Part shown: piece after piece, positions 1-11,780 of the stretch | How the letters are laid out: each line of letters starts with the position of its first letter | Numbering within the stretch: the first letter of the stretch is position 1 | DNA from: Tubiluchus corallicola | Lineage: Eukaryota; Priapulida; Priapulimorpha; Priapulimorphida; Tubiluchidae | Length of the DNA stretch: 60,000 nt | Assembly (NCBI GenBank): GCA_030141605.1 | Contig: JAQGDQ010000067.1 | Coordinates: 126,001-186,000 of the forward strand | Direction: 5' to 3' | Notes under the pieces: generated by a model | What the model was told of the DNA's origin: nothing | Databases searched by the model: none | The model's input: only the letters and a program-made list of their open reading frames with translations | Program-made: the position numbers and the translations under genes

Positions 1-1320
1 CGAACGGCAAAACAAATGAACATGAAGTGATATTAATTACTTTTTCTTTACCACTTGAAAGCGAAATTTTCCTGTCAAAGCTCCGGTGATCATCAAATTT
101 GTCAGTCATAGAACGAAAATGCCTGATAAAGCTGAAAAATCGTGCACTCTGCTGTCGATTCGCGTCAGCAGTCAAAACAAACTTGATACCCACCATCAGT
201 TAATGAACCTTATTCATTGCAAGCTTGCAACGATCTGCAAGAAAAAGCATAGACTGAATCAGTGATACGGACTATTACTGAGAGCATGCGCTATATTATG
301 GATTCACTTCCGTACCCTAACGATGAAAACTAGTTGGCAGTTGCGAAGGTTGAAGAAAACAATTTAAGCCAGTATAAAGCATACACAAATAAGCATTAGT
401 GGGGCCAGTTAGATGAATAAAATTCGAACAGTTTTTTATTTTACAAAGAAAAACATTTTAAGAGGTTACGAAAATTTCCTCGACTTTTCGACGCGTTGGA
501 TAAAGCACATGATGCGAATGAATTCATATTTTCCTATATAATAAAATTGAAGAAGAAAGAAAAACAAGAAAAAATAGATTAACTAACTTGGAATTATAGG
601 AAAACCTGCCGCTACTCTTGTGCAATTATACAGTCATATTTAATACGCATAATAATCTTGATTAATAATAATCTTGTTTCAGTGCTTTTATATACGTAAA
701 TTAATAACACTGTGTCCACAAATAAATCCAAAAGCCGTACAGTCTAGTGTATAGTGTAGTAATTTACTAACAATCGCAGCGAACTAAATTCAGAAGTAAA
801 CTTTTACCGATATCTTTATAATAATAGTACAACTTGCTAATTAGGCATTTAATTGATAAATTAATTTCCCGACTACGAGAGGTTCGGCTGGATCGGAATG
901 GCTATGACAAATACCAGAGCGACTTCAAACCATGAAATATGCTTTGTGGGGTAAATCTTTATCTCTCTAATTTTCTAGCTTGGCTCCGTAATAAAGCGTT
1001 TCAGTGTAAGGATGTTTCGTGCCAGATTCGCGTAACAGATACAGTTCTTACAGATTTGCAATAACTTTAAGTGATTCTCAATTGTAAAATTAACGTAGAC
1101 GCTTTATTAACAGTTGTATATAATGTTTATTAATTTAACAGATTTTGGAAATATTAATATCATTAACAATGACAAATAGGTTCACAATATGAGATAATAA
1201 TCGAACAACAGAATTTCGATTTATCTATGTAACTGTACAACTGATTTCGTCAAGATTACCATGCCTTTAGTGACAACTGTCACTTTAACAACAATGTACA
1301 ACTCTCAATAATCAAATACA
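1..1320. other. AT-rich stretch, nothing recognised
   Basis: Both strands were read. There is no open frame with a recognisable family signature, no long direct or inverted repeat, and no exon-like block with good splice sites. It is probably intergenic or old repeat sequence. Confidence 0.5.
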
Positions 1321-1339
1321 ATTATATTCATATTACCAA

Positions 1340-2486
1340 GAAATATGAAATGTAAAATCACTTAACTTTTTGGCTGGTCAATCCCAATAATTGGCCCAGG
1401 ACTGTTCCTAATATGAGCTGTTTTGTGCTTCAGAGGTTGGCTCGATCCGATCCAACTACGCGGAAGAAGTCTACACTGTTCAAAAGCAAGATAGCTCCTA
1501 CCTTCAGAGTTCTTGACTGAGAGTCCACACCTTGTCGCCTTCTTGATAACGACCAAAAGCCCCGGACTCTCGCCGTACCCCCACCCCTTATGAAACCTCT
1601 CGGTCATGTGACATGATACACCTCAGAATGAAGCATTCTGACTTCTGAGCGCTTCGTTACACCAGTCATCTGAGCATCTCGACTTCTGAGCGTTCTGTTA
1701 CTCTTTACTGTCTCTGGGACAGAGCGCTGGTGTGTCACTGTTCCAAAATCCAACTTTCAGATTGAACCGTTTTCTAGATCAGTCGGCGGCTAGGTATCCA
1801 ATTCACACGACCGAGCTCTGACAACCGTTCTCTCAATTATGAACAATAGTGTAACGCCTGTTAATCATCTAACTGACCAATACCATCACCGACATTGCTC
1901 GTCGACACTACTAATGAGCTTCGAATTACCTTCTGCCATTTCACAGAATCGCATTTGTCTCGGAAGTACAAATCAATATGGGCCAAACTTCTTCTAGTTA
2001 ATACAGAGTTCATCTCGTAGTTTAGGACAGCCATCAACAGAGCGGAGAAAACGAGGGAGAAGAAACAAGAGGATAAAAGGACTCGGAGGCATCAGAAAGA
2101 TGCCCTACCTCACCCGGATGAAACAGCCTTCAATGTGCAACCTGCAGCCGGAACTGTCGTTCAAGGATCGGACTGCTCAGCCACAGTTGACGCTGCAGTT
2201 CCAACAATTTTGATCAATAACTGACTCTCTTGGCGCACACTCCTCTTCCGAGACAGAAGGATGCCAACACATCTCGTAGTTTACATTTATTTATTAATTC
2301 ATTTATCTATCATAACTTGAGTTGTCAGAGTCGCTTTCATAAGTATATTAAATGTGGGAGAAGCTGAGTGAGTTCTCTGCTCAGTACAATGAATAATCTC
2401 CTTTCAATTACGTTTATTCATTAATTTGATTCTAATTATTCTTTGGTAAATAATTAATTTTTCCAAAATAAATTCATAACAAAACA
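1340..2486 (+). repeat. Dispersed repeat, diverged copy A
   Basis: This stretch lines up in blocks with 5470-6246. Shared blocks are a start of type TTAACTT..GGCTGGTCAAT..ATTGGCC, a middle block with AGAGGTT and AACTACGC, a block with CTAACTGA and CGACACT, and the same end with CAAGCTGAGTGAG-like sequence followed by AAAATAAATTCATAACA. The copies differ by many substitutions and indels, so the family is old. The short frames inside show no known protein domain. It may be a non-coding element or an LTR-like unit. I see no clear target duplication. Confidence 0.5.
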
Positions 2487-3289
2487 CAATAAGAGTAATG
2501 TCCCAAGCCCAATATATCCGGCCTTATATCCTCACTGGTTGCCGGGAGACGGTGATTAGGCAATGCTTCCTAGGAGATGGGGTGCTAGAAAACTTTGAAG
2601 CTGGGAGATTACGTTGCGAAAGTGACGAGGTTGCTAGGTAACAGACAACTGGATAAGAGTACCAAGGTAGCGAGGTTACTGGAAGACTAGATATTGGGGA
2701 GACTAAGTGTTGCAAGGTAACGAGAGTGAAAGAAGACTTGGTAACTGGAAAACTTGATTGCTATGGCACCAGGTTGCTAATGAGAATCTGTCAGGGATGG
2801 CTGATGAATATCTCGGATGTTAATTACGTCATATCCTATTTTCCGTTACATAATCAACACTCTAATTTTTATATAACTCCATAATTTTGATAATTTTCAT
2901 TAATGAATCTGATAATTTCAACAAATACGTCCAGATCTTATTACTGTACATTGCATGCAATTCTGCCGTTTGACTAGCAAGTTTAAATGGATATGTATAG
3001 ATAATAAGACAGCAGACATCTAGTACTATGGCTTCAACCAGTGCGACGAAACTCCAAGCTAGTCGGAAGAGAATCACTAAAATGTCAGATTTTAGGACTA
3101 GGGTAAGCCTTTACTCTATAGTGCACCCGTGAGCAGACCACTCAAATTAAACAAAGAATTTAGGAGGCGGCAGCAGCAATTGGGCAACTCATACCGTGTC
3201 TGTGGTCATCCCATAACATCAACTGTACAAGTGTGTTGAGCAGTAGTGTTCTTGACATCATTGTTCTATGCTTGCACACTTTACAAGCA
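2487..3289. other. Non-coding; run of GGTTGCTAGGTAAC-like words
   Basis: From about 2530 to 2790 the sequence repeatedly uses words such as GAGGTTGCTAGGTAAC, GAGGTTACTGG and GTTGCAAGGTAACGAG at irregular spacing, which looks like a decayed tandem array. The word GTTGCTAGGTAAC resembles an RFX-type X-box, but repetition by itself explains it. The rest holds nothing recognisable. Confidence 0.35.
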
Positions 3290-3745
3290 ATACGTTCGGA
3301 AGCTAACTAGTGTCCAAATGTAACACGTCCTGCAAATTATGCGCATCGTGTGGGACGATTACATGTCCAATGTTAAGATTCTAAAGAGAGTAAATTGCAC
3401 GGGTATGGAAGCCTTAATACCCGAAAATCAGCTGAAATGGGCAGGCATCTGGTACCTCTGGAAAACAGTCGAGACCCAGAAGGCTTATTCTATGAACAAT
3501 TATTAAGGGAAGAGAAAGCGGCGAGGACAAGATCTTCAATATAAGGATACATTAAAGAGATGGATTTTGGTGGCTAGGAAGAATTATCAATCGACCGAAA
3601 TTATCATCAGCTAACCAACTACTCCGGAAGAGCGTGCGGCACTTAGGGAGTGAGGTCAAGCGTGAGGAGGAAGGCTCTCAGTGCGTCCTCCGCTACTACG
3701 ACTGTGAAATCTGCCAACGCAAATTTTGAACACAAATTGGTCCCA
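3290..3745 (+). pseudogene. Non-LTR retrotransposon RT, C-terminal remnant
   Basis: Translated in shifting frames, this stretch matches the region after the reverse transcriptase of a non-LTR element. It shows a block like VKILKRVNCTGMEALIPENQ, then QLKWAG (usual form LRWAGHV.RM), then LFYEQL, then a lysine/arginine-rich YKDTLKRW block. Stop codons and at least two frame changes separate the blocks, so it is dead. Upstream catalytic motifs are absent, as expected for a 5'-truncated insertion. The clade is uncertain. The family is well supported by the order of the blocks. Confidence 0.6.
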
Positions 3746-3777
3746 TATCGCATTCAAGTAAATGAAGTAAACATTTT

Positions 3778-4319
3778 GAAGTAAATTCAAAAATGATGAT
3801 GAAATAGACTGTCGTGGATTACATTAACTGGACCAGTAAAAGCGCAGAGACGACCACTTTTATACCGGCCAGATGCATAACTTGGCTTCAACAGAAACTC
3901 ACATTTTGCGTGAAAGGGCTGTTCAGTACACTATATATATATATAAGCGATTTTAACGCCAAGTGTGCAGTATGGTACCCTCCCGATGGGGAAAATCGTT
4001 TTGGTTAGAAATTATATGCATTTACTGTTCAGAATCAACTTTCACAGTTAATAACATATCCTATCCGTACTTCTGATGCGTCTAGCTCTTTGATTGACCT
4101 CATTTTAACTGATGCTACCGGTTTAATAACAGAGAGTGGTGTAATGTCACCTATATATATATATATATATACAGCTGACCAAAACTCCATTTGTAGTAAA
4201 ATGCTTATAAATCTTCTAACTGCAGCTTCTGAATCTGAACAGTAAATGCATATAATTTCGAACCAAAACGATTTTCCCCATCGGGAGGGTACCATACTGC
4301 ACACTTGGCGTTAAAATCG

Positions 4320-4356
<37 letters not shown>

Positions 4357-4508
4357 TACTGAACAGCCCTTTCACGCAAAATGTGAGTTTCTGTTGAAGC
4401 CAAGTTATGCATCTGGCCGGTATAAAAGTGGTCGTCTCTGCTCTTTTACTGGTCCAGTTAATGTAATCCACGACAGTCTATTTCATCATCATTTTTGAAT
4501 TTACTTCA
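3778..4508. repeat. Large inverted repeat with endonuclease remnants
   Basis: The left arm (about 3778-4033) and right arm (about 4234-4508) are near-perfect reverse complements, separated by about 200 bases. The right arm is longer because it carries a longer (TA)n run at 4322-4353. Each arm encodes the same fragment of a non-LTR retrotransposon endonuclease: DFNAK followed by WYPPDGENRFG. In the left copy a TAG stop at about 4006 follows. Reading on through the spacer gives LYAFTV and SLIDLILTD, typical of the same domain. The right arm is therefore an inverted copy of this piece. No target duplication is visible. Confidence 0.75.
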
Positions 4509-5469
4509 TGCAATTTGCCAGTAAAGGTGTCGTTTTTCTTACACATCATTCTGTTGTTTCGTGGATGGATTTCAGAAGAGTTATAGACACCTTGGCCTCC
4601 GCATTTACTGGTACCAAACCAACCTGGGTAGCTTTACCACATGTCGGCGAGGTACCGCCGGCAGTTCATTGGTATCAGAAGAAGTGGATGATGCAATGAA
4701 CCCAGCAATGGACTGTTAATGGACAATTCATCATTTAAATTGAGTCTGCTGCATTTCTTTGCAGGTGAACGTAAGCTTGGATTCGTTTTTACCCGTGCTT
4801 TTTCCCAGTGGTAGGCTGAAGTACTACGTTCTGAAGCGACACGTCAAGTACCACGTACCACCTACTATTTCATGAGCGTGATGATTTGTTTGATGGACAG
4901 CTATGGTGTAACAATGCTGTTTTACGGTAACACAGTGGTGAACAAAGCTGTGATATACTAGTTGTCCTGTAGTTCAACACGCCTATATGTGGGTTATGTA
5001 CGTTGTTTACATCGGATGAGATACGTGCCGCAAGTACAGTTTGAAAGTTACAGTTGCAATTCAGTCTGGATTCACAGCTGGAACAAGCATGCTCTACTGT
5101 TAACTCGACCTGTATACCTATAGCTAACTTGCTGTAGGACCTGACCTGGCTTTCGCTGACTGGATTCGGCTCACAACAGCTATGTGAGTCTAGTCTAGCT
5201 TCTTTCTTCTACTTGTTGGTACCTGAATTCTGTCACTGGACACTGGCTTCTAGACTGTGTCATGGTTTCTTCAATGGACTTATTTTAAACATTTTATGCT
5301 GTTACATTTTTACTGTTTAATTCTGTCAAAACTGTTGCACGCATTTGTAAATTTACTGTAATCTGACTTGTCAACAGATCAATTACTAAAGTTTAACTGT
5401 TACTCTTTAAATGTCACTTTACACAAAATGCAAGTTACAACAAATTACTCTGATCCGTTTAACAATTAC
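4509..5469. other. No gene recognised
   Basis: Short frames only, with no domain signatures. A TGGTATCAGA word at 4670 looks like a retroelement primer site but has no supporting structure around it. Confidence 0.45.
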
Positions 5470-6246
5470 AGAGAAAATCGTAGTAAAATTATTTAACTTG
5501 CGGCCTGGCCAATCTTACGACTGTAATTGGCCAGATCTAAATTTCTAGTAGAGACTCTAAGTACCAGAGGTTTGATGATCAAACTACGCAGAACTCTTAT
5601 CCGCGCTGAACTATGGAAATATCTCTTACTTCAAGAACGTCTCTGCAACAGACCTCGACAGCTCTGTCCTCAGCAACTCGCAACCAGCAACCAACAGCCA
5701 ATAACCGAGAAAATTCTCTGCACTCTATTTTTGAATGCAAGGTCATTTGACATGACATTGTCAGTGACACGATAAGCGCTACATCACTAACCATCCAGTT
5801 GGTACTCTTGTCTCCGTCAGGACAGACCTTCATTGTATTAGCTCTAATGACATATAGCCTCTGTCTTTAGGCTAATTATTAACTGAACTGACGACACTCG
5901 TGTCCACCACGACTTTGCTTATAAACAATAGCTTCTGACCGTTGGCGATTTTATTCGGAAGTTTTGGGGGCGGTAGGGCCAGTACTGATCTAGGCAATGT
6001 GGGCTAATTGCCCTTCCTACTTCACAGAGTTCATCTGTCGTTACTTGACTACTGATTTTTATTTAACCTATAAATCTCTATGATCTATCAACCTCTGATC
6101 CTTTATGCATTAAATTCAAGGTACAAGCTGAGTGAGTCATCATGGCTGAACGGTATAATCTTCGTTCGGGATCTAATCTATTATGATTAATCTAATTTCG
6201 AATTCTTTGTTGATTAATGTCTCTTTTTAAAATAAATTCATAACAT
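5470..6246 (+). repeat. Dispersed repeat, diverged copy B
   Basis: Second copy of the repeat at 1340-2486, same orientation, shorter through internal deletions. It begins TTAACTTGCGGCCTGGCCAAT, shares AGAGGTTTGATGATCAAACTACGC in the middle, and ends with CAAGCTGAGTGAG followed about 80 bases later by AAAATAAATTCATAACA. No coding capacity is recognised. Confidence 0.5.
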
Positions 6247-7392
6247 CGACATAGGTTAATTAAGTTCCCTTGCATACAAAAGTTGAAGATCTTTGAATAC
6301 AATAATCTTAACGGTCTTAGTGGATAAATAGGATGTCTCTCGAAATATACTTGTACGAAGGACACAGTACGCGGAGAATTGACGAAGGAAAAACACAAAA
6401 AGATTAGACAAGGAGATAAATGAAGAATTATACAGTCATTGCGATGGAAGTTAGAGATTATCTTGCTCATTAAACAAGTAAAAATAGAAAAACAGTAAAT
6501 GTTGAATTTGATTACCAGCTAAAAGGGATGATACACTTGCCTTGATCACTGGAGAACACAATAGCCCACTGGGCCCAGCGGTGTTCGACATCCACCCAAA
6601 ACATCCCTAGTCCTTAAATCCATGCTGTATGCCAACTTTTTCACATTTCCCGTCTTTCAAGTTTGGTATCAAAATTTAATAATTGCGGGCTTGTACTATC
6701 ATTAATAATGATCTTGACATTGAGATTATAATAATAATATTAGTATTAATGCTACAAGCAAATTAGGCAACATTAGTATAAATCACCTTCAAAATACTGA
6801 TGACTTGTATATGTTATAGCTGCCTTCATACATCTTTTGGCAAAGTAGTTGAAATGTTCGTGCAAGTTTTGTTGTTAAAAATATTGTGTGATCTTTAATC
6901 GTATTGTGTAAAGGATGCTGGTAACCGATGCTGGTAAAATCTGTTAAAAATCGACTGAGGTAAATGTGTCACGTACTTTCTAATGATGTGTAACGCATTT
7001 TTCTCAAATCGCAAAGATCTTAAGTTCATTTCAGGGAATTGCCGTACGTCAGTGGCGTGGGCAAATTCACGTTAATAGCGTTGTTCGTGAGAGCGTGTCA
7101 TGTTTCGCCCTGCATTTGATAGTTATGCTTACTTCACACTGCCTGTTTAATTAATTGATATGTATGATATTTAGCTACTGGCAGTGATAGTTAACTGCAT
7201 TACCAATTATTGATCTTTTGGATGTAGGGACCTACTAACAAACCCCCTTTTGAATTTCGTCTAACCCACTCTTGTCTCCCGTGTCTATAATGTAGTGTCT
7301 CAGTCAAGGTTAGGGATAGTACACAGGTGAATAAAATTATAGCTGTTTAAGCGAGTGGCTTCTCGATGAACTTCGTTCAACACTGTTTAGAT
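6247..7392. other. No gene recognised
   Basis: AT-rich sequence with short frames lacking domain signatures. The last 8 bases (GTTTAGAT, 7385-7392) are the left target duplication of the MITE that follows. Confidence 0.5.
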
Positions 7393-7831
7393 CAGTGGTT
7401 CCCAAACTTTCTCGGGCCGTTACCCAAATCGGGAAACCCGGTCGTGTCCATTACCCCCCACCTAGTACTACTTCTCCAACTCAAAAAGTAAACACACGTA
7501 TATGCCACAAGCAAGCAAAATTATTTATGTTTGCTCGTGACATAAATAAATTTCCGGGTGTTGTTGTTGTATTGTTGCCAAAACAAGAATTACAATTACT
7601 GAACCTGCTCATTACTGAGTGAGCAGGTTCGTTCGACTAATTATTACTCGAACAAACGAAAACAAGAAGAAATGAATGAATGAATGGGAACGTGCGAATG
7701 ATGGACCCCATGACACAGTGTCGCCTGCAGAAGTTTTAAAAATTTTCAGAGCGGTGCCCGTTACCCCCCAAAAAAACCATATTACCCCCGGGGGGGGGGG
7801 GGGTAATTTACCCCTACTTTGGGAACCACTG
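7393..7831. mobile_element. hAT-type MITE (439 bp) with perfect 8-bp TSD
   Basis: The ends are inverted repeats beginning CAGTGGTTCCCAAA (left) and ending TTTGGGAACCACTG (right), the usual terminus of non-autonomous hAT elements. Both sides carry the same 8-bp duplication, GTTTAGAT, at 7385-7392 and 7832-7839; 8 bp is the hAT target size. Subterminal runs of TTACCCCCC recur. A G tract of about 14 bases sits near 7790-7803. There is no transposase, so the element must have been moved in trans. Confidence 0.93.
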
Positions 7832-7839
7832 GTTTAGAT

Positions 7840-8835
7840 ATACACGGCAATTTGACACAGAACGCGACAGGTCGTTTACTCGTGTTTGTGAAGTCGTATT
7901 ACATGTATCTGTATCTAAAGAGAAATGCCATACTAGAAAGTTTCACACAAGATATGGTGTGCAATTTACATGGTGATACCGTGAGAGCCTATTTTGTGTA
8001 ACCTGTGGTCGTCAGCCAGGGTTGTTTCAGAGATGTTGGCTTACAGCCTGCAGTAGTGGAGTTAGTCACTGACTAACAAATGATCGACCTACTACAGAAC
8101 CACATCCAGGGTGGTAACAGGTTCTTTTCGCTTTCGCTACGAGAGGAACTAATGTCGCACTGATAACGTAAACATCCACGTATACTAGCCTAATGTTCTT
8201 CGATATTACTTGCAGGGTAATTCTAATTAGTAGTTTCTCTGACGTTTGGAATCACAGCTGTAATCAGACGCAGAGGTTATATTACGACGTATTGCTACCG
8301 TTCTACAAACTGTTCGCTTTAAAAGGAAAAGTGTGCCAAAAAACCTAGCTACATAGCAGGCAGACATGAACTTTGTGCAAACGTATATACTCTACTAACC
8401 CCAAGCTTTGTCAATATTGCTATATTTTGTTATTATTGAATTTTTGCTTAAACTGTTGTGAAATTTGTTGATGATTAAATTGTTTGATTAATTATTTTAA
8501 TATCTGGCAATTTTCTTCAGATCCATTTAGCATCCACCTTAGGCCAATCTGCATCCATACATTTAGTGCCTACGATACTAGCTCCTTTCTGTTGTGAGAC
8601 GTAAAACTAACGCAGCATGCCCCTCTTTGATTCCCCTATAGGAAATGCAAGATCAGGGTCATCACAGAGTGATTGTAAGAGTCAGAGTGTAATAATTATT
8701 TTATATGTACCAGCACAAAATAATAGTAACATAAAGATTAGAAATAGGTTTAAAACTATATTGTACCAATAGTAAACAGAGTACATTATTACTAGAGTTT
8801 ATTATATAGAGGAATTAATGTTTATTTCAGGTTCA
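7840..8835. other. No gene recognised
   Basis: No exon-like block, domain-bearing frame or repeat structure was seen. The left target-duplication partner of the MITE lies at its start. Confidence 0.45.
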
Positions 8836-9200
8836 CCTAGAAGTTTGTTCTACATTGATCTTGATAAGTTCTACGTAGACCTCTTAGTCCTAAATTGATC
8901 CAGACGTTCAATGTTAATCTAAACATCCTAGAAGTTCTATGTTGATCTAAAAGTTCTACATTGACCTAGAAGTTCTACGTTGATGTAAAATTTCTACGTT
9001 AATCTTGTAGTTCTACATTGATCTAGATTCTAGAAGTTATATGTTGATCTAAAAGTTCTACGTTGATCTTGTAGTTCTACATTAATCTAGAAGTTCTACG
9101 TTGATTTAGAAGTTTTACGATGATCTTGTAATTCTACGTTGATCTTGTAGTTCTACATTGATCTAGAAGTTCTACATTGATTTTGCAGTTCTACGTTGAT
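8836..9200. repeat. Minisatellite, about 19-bp unit
   Basis: About 19 degenerate units in tandem; the consensus is close to TTGATCTAGAAGTTCTACG. Units differ mainly at TTGATCT(A/T)(G/A)(A/T)AG and at the final CG/CA/TG. The order is irregular, with one unit interrupted near 9027-9035. The inner TAGAAGTTCTA is close to a palindrome. No coding capacity. Confidence 0.85.
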
Positions 9201-9460
9201 GACGGTGGTGTACTAACGGCCTTTCATTAAAGAGAGTCTGCTACTGCAACCCGGAATATATACCCAAAATCTGAGCTCTGGTTGGCTAAACGATAATAAC
9301 CGGGCACGTGCATCTTACGAGGGGTTTCAGGTAGTAGGAGTATAAAACGCAGCTGTTAGGTTTTGCATAATCTGGGGGGTGGTAACGTGTTTGTTTACGG
9401 CTATCCATCACAGTGAAGGCAGCGCCGGGAGCTGAAGCAGCCAAGGGCTGCTACAGATGT
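9201..9460 (+). promoter_or_regulatory. Possible TATA-type core promoter
   Basis: A more GC-rich island follows the minisatellite. It contains GCACGTGC (E-box type) near 9305 and GAGTATAAAACGCAG near 9338-9352, a good TATA box with flanking GC. About 95 bases downstream lies a perfect 7-bp stem (AGCAGCC / GGCTGCT) with a 3-base loop at 9436-9452. No coding sequence is recognised downstream, so the transcript, if any, is unknown. It could belong to an unrecognised mobile element. Confidence 0.3.
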
Positions 9461-10815
9461 TTTGCAATCATTTAATTTTTTATAACAGAATCGTTTGCTG
9501 CTTGCAAGATCTACCACGTAACTAACTTAATTTAAATTTTCTTCAGATGCTATTTTGCTATTCCATGCTATTGCAGGCTATTTTGTTAATTCTGTAATAT
9601 TTATTGTAATAACGTATGCGGCTAATCTCTACGTATAAGATTAAAAAAAAGACGTGCTGACGACATTGCTTTTCACACGCTTTTACGTATTAATATGCTT
9701 GATTCGCCATATAATTATATTTGCAAAAAATAACCTTAAACCTTTTAATTAAAGCGCTGTTGGGGCACTCTGCGTTCACGTATCCATTGAGGCTGCAAAT
9801 TCTTATCACATAGGTATGCTATCAAACCATGGCAACGATATTTATAGTAAAATATCTCTTCATTGACTTAGCGTTTTGACGTCTTGAAATATACTTAAAT
9901 AGGTAAAATAAAAATAAAGACAACGTTTTCTAACAATTGATCCTTGCTTGTTTTCACGCTGAAGGACGAAGCCGTGTTGATTAGCCAAAAACCCCTCTTA
10001 TAGTAATGGTTTCTCTTTATGTGATGTGCATATAATGTATTGATCCATTATTTCCATGTCGGTACAACAACTCATGAGGGCGCACACGTCGTGCCTTTAC
10101 TAGCCTTTAGACTGTAAAAGTGCCAACGAATCGCCATCATTGAGTTATATGTTTACACACCGATTTTTTGGATACTACACCGACTGGGTCCCTTGCAAGG
10201 TAATATTCTTTGATCTCTTCAACCATGAATGCTTAATTTTACGTCGGAAATACTGTACATGTAGTAAATAATAGGCCTATGTGCAAGGTTGATGATTTTT
10301 GCTGTCTTCTTTTTTTGCGGTACTAGAAGTGAATTGCTTTTTTGCACTAAAATGCTATAAACAAGATTGTTAGAAACACAGTAATTTAATTGTTATAATT
10401 AACAATGCAAGTTTTAGTCACTAAATCCATTCTAAAATTTAATGTAATCATACTGGTGCATGACTGGGAACACGGATCCATACTAAAATATGGATTCTTA
10501 TTCCAAAAGCCAGCCGTTTCGATGTAAGGATTCGTTCTCAAATGACTGCCGAAAAGGAAATTTGAAGATAGTGACCGGCATTTTTCAGAGTCGTATTCGC
10601 ATAGATAACAAATGCTGAGCCTTAAATCATTAGAAGAAATTAATTACTGATTTTTGAACTCGTAATTTTTGATTTGTGCATCGTTCATGTGTTGCAGTAT
10701 GCATAAGGACGTTGATTTAAACAGGGAAACATTTTTTACGAAACTACAAATAATAAAACTAAGAGTAATCACTCATTAAAACTTTTTGTAAGGCGTACAT
10801 GTAAGACACATTTTT
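9461..10815. other. No gene recognised
   Basis: AT-rich sequence on both strands with no supported gene, repeat pair or RNA. Confidence 0.45.
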
Positions 10816-11123
10816 ATGATTTTTTTCTCAAATCGCGTTGTTCCAATAAATTATAGAACTCATTGCCTGCCTTTGTAAATCATTCACCATTAGTTACTGC
10901 TGGAAATGTTAACTTATTTCGTAAAAGACTTAAACATGTTGATTCAACAAGGTTTCTTAAATTCAATAGACACATGTAAGTAGCTTTCCTCTGTGTCCTC
11001 CTGCACATCTTCATAAGTGTTAATTAGTAGTATGCTAGTAGTTGCACTGTATTTTCATTTTTTTAATAAATGTCGTTTTATGTACTAATAGATGTGAATA
11101 AACTAAATTAAACTAAACTAAAC
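10816..11123 (+). pseudogene. Non-LTR (CR1/jockey-like) ORF2 end and 3' tail
   Basis: After one frame change the translation reads SNRVV, then NSLPAFVNHSPLVTAGNVNL, then FRKRLKHVDSTRF ending at a stop. This is the ordinary C-terminus of reverse-transcriptase ORFs in CR1/jockey-like elements (pattern RVVNxWNSLP..SVNxFKxRL). It is followed by a 3' UTR and a short tail of ACTAAA/AACTAAA units ending near 11123, the kind of microsatellite tail these elements prime from. The insertion is heavily 5'-truncated. Confidence 0.65.
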
Positions 11124-11164
11124 ATGTGTTGAGCAAGCGTGTGTCACAGTCGCTTGTAGACCTG

Positions 11165-11400
11165 TACAAATGGCACAGGAATGGCACACTTACTAAAATA
11201 TGTTTTTAGGACTAGGATAACAGTGTGGGGGCAATTATTTTAGTTATTTTGCCAAGGAAGTTATGCTTCAACACAGTCTGTTTGTTTGGTTGTTTTTTGC
11301 TGTTATGACAGTAAGCCTATAATGCAAAAACTATCTTAACTGATTTCCAATAAATTCTTTGAAGAAAGGCGACTATTGGGTTCGTTTTTAGAACTTGTAT
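11165..11400 (+). repeat. Dispersed repeat (partner of 15880-16135)
   Basis: The sequence from AATGGCACAGGAATGGCACACTTACTAAAATATG through GAAGTTATGCTTCAA, GTTTGGTTGTTTTTTGCTGTTATGAC and AGTAAGCCTATAATGCAAAAACTA to ACTGATTTCCA recurs in reverse complement at about 15880-16135, with moderate divergence. No protein is encoded. Class unknown. Confidence 0.6.
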
Positions 11401-11780
11401 AGCCAGAAATGTGCAGACATTTATTACATTTTACTATGCATTTGTGCGGCCAATACTTGAGTACTGCGGAGTTGTGTGGTCACCAAACACTACCTGTGCA
11501 TCCCATAAAATTGAGTCTGTCCCGAGAAAGGCCACCAGATATCGGGGGCTAAAATGGCTAATTATAATGATCGTTTGAATGCTTTCTCAATAATGAGCCT
11601 AAAACGGCACAGAGATTTATTCTCGGTCGTATTTGATATAAAGCAAACCGTTTCTCCCATCCAGTTGGCCATCGTTGGACCTTCTCCAGAACTTCACATT
11701 TTTCGGACCACTTGTTACTTGACAGCAGTTATACTTGTTTATAGTTTCTGCACTTATGAAATGAACCTCCTAGCGACATA
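11401..11780 (+). pseudogene. Non-LTR RT C-terminal remnant
   Basis: Translation gives a block like YYAFVRPILEYCGVVWSPNT, then KIESVPRKATRYRGLK, then NDRLNAFSIMSLKRHRDLF. This is the conserved tail of reverse transcriptase in CR1/jockey-type elements (pattern RPxLEYxxxVWSP..IExVQR). The part before 11400 is missing and the frame ends at about 11781 without the rest of the element. Dead fragment. Confidence 0.7.

Noticed and set aside
2530-2790. RFX X-box promoter array
   Set aside because: Words are irregular and part of a decayed tandem array; no gene nearby to regulate.
4670-4679. TGGTATCAGA as an LTR-element primer binding site
   Set aside because: This matches the plant-type initiator tRNA site, not the usual animal form, and no gag, pol or LTR border is nearby.
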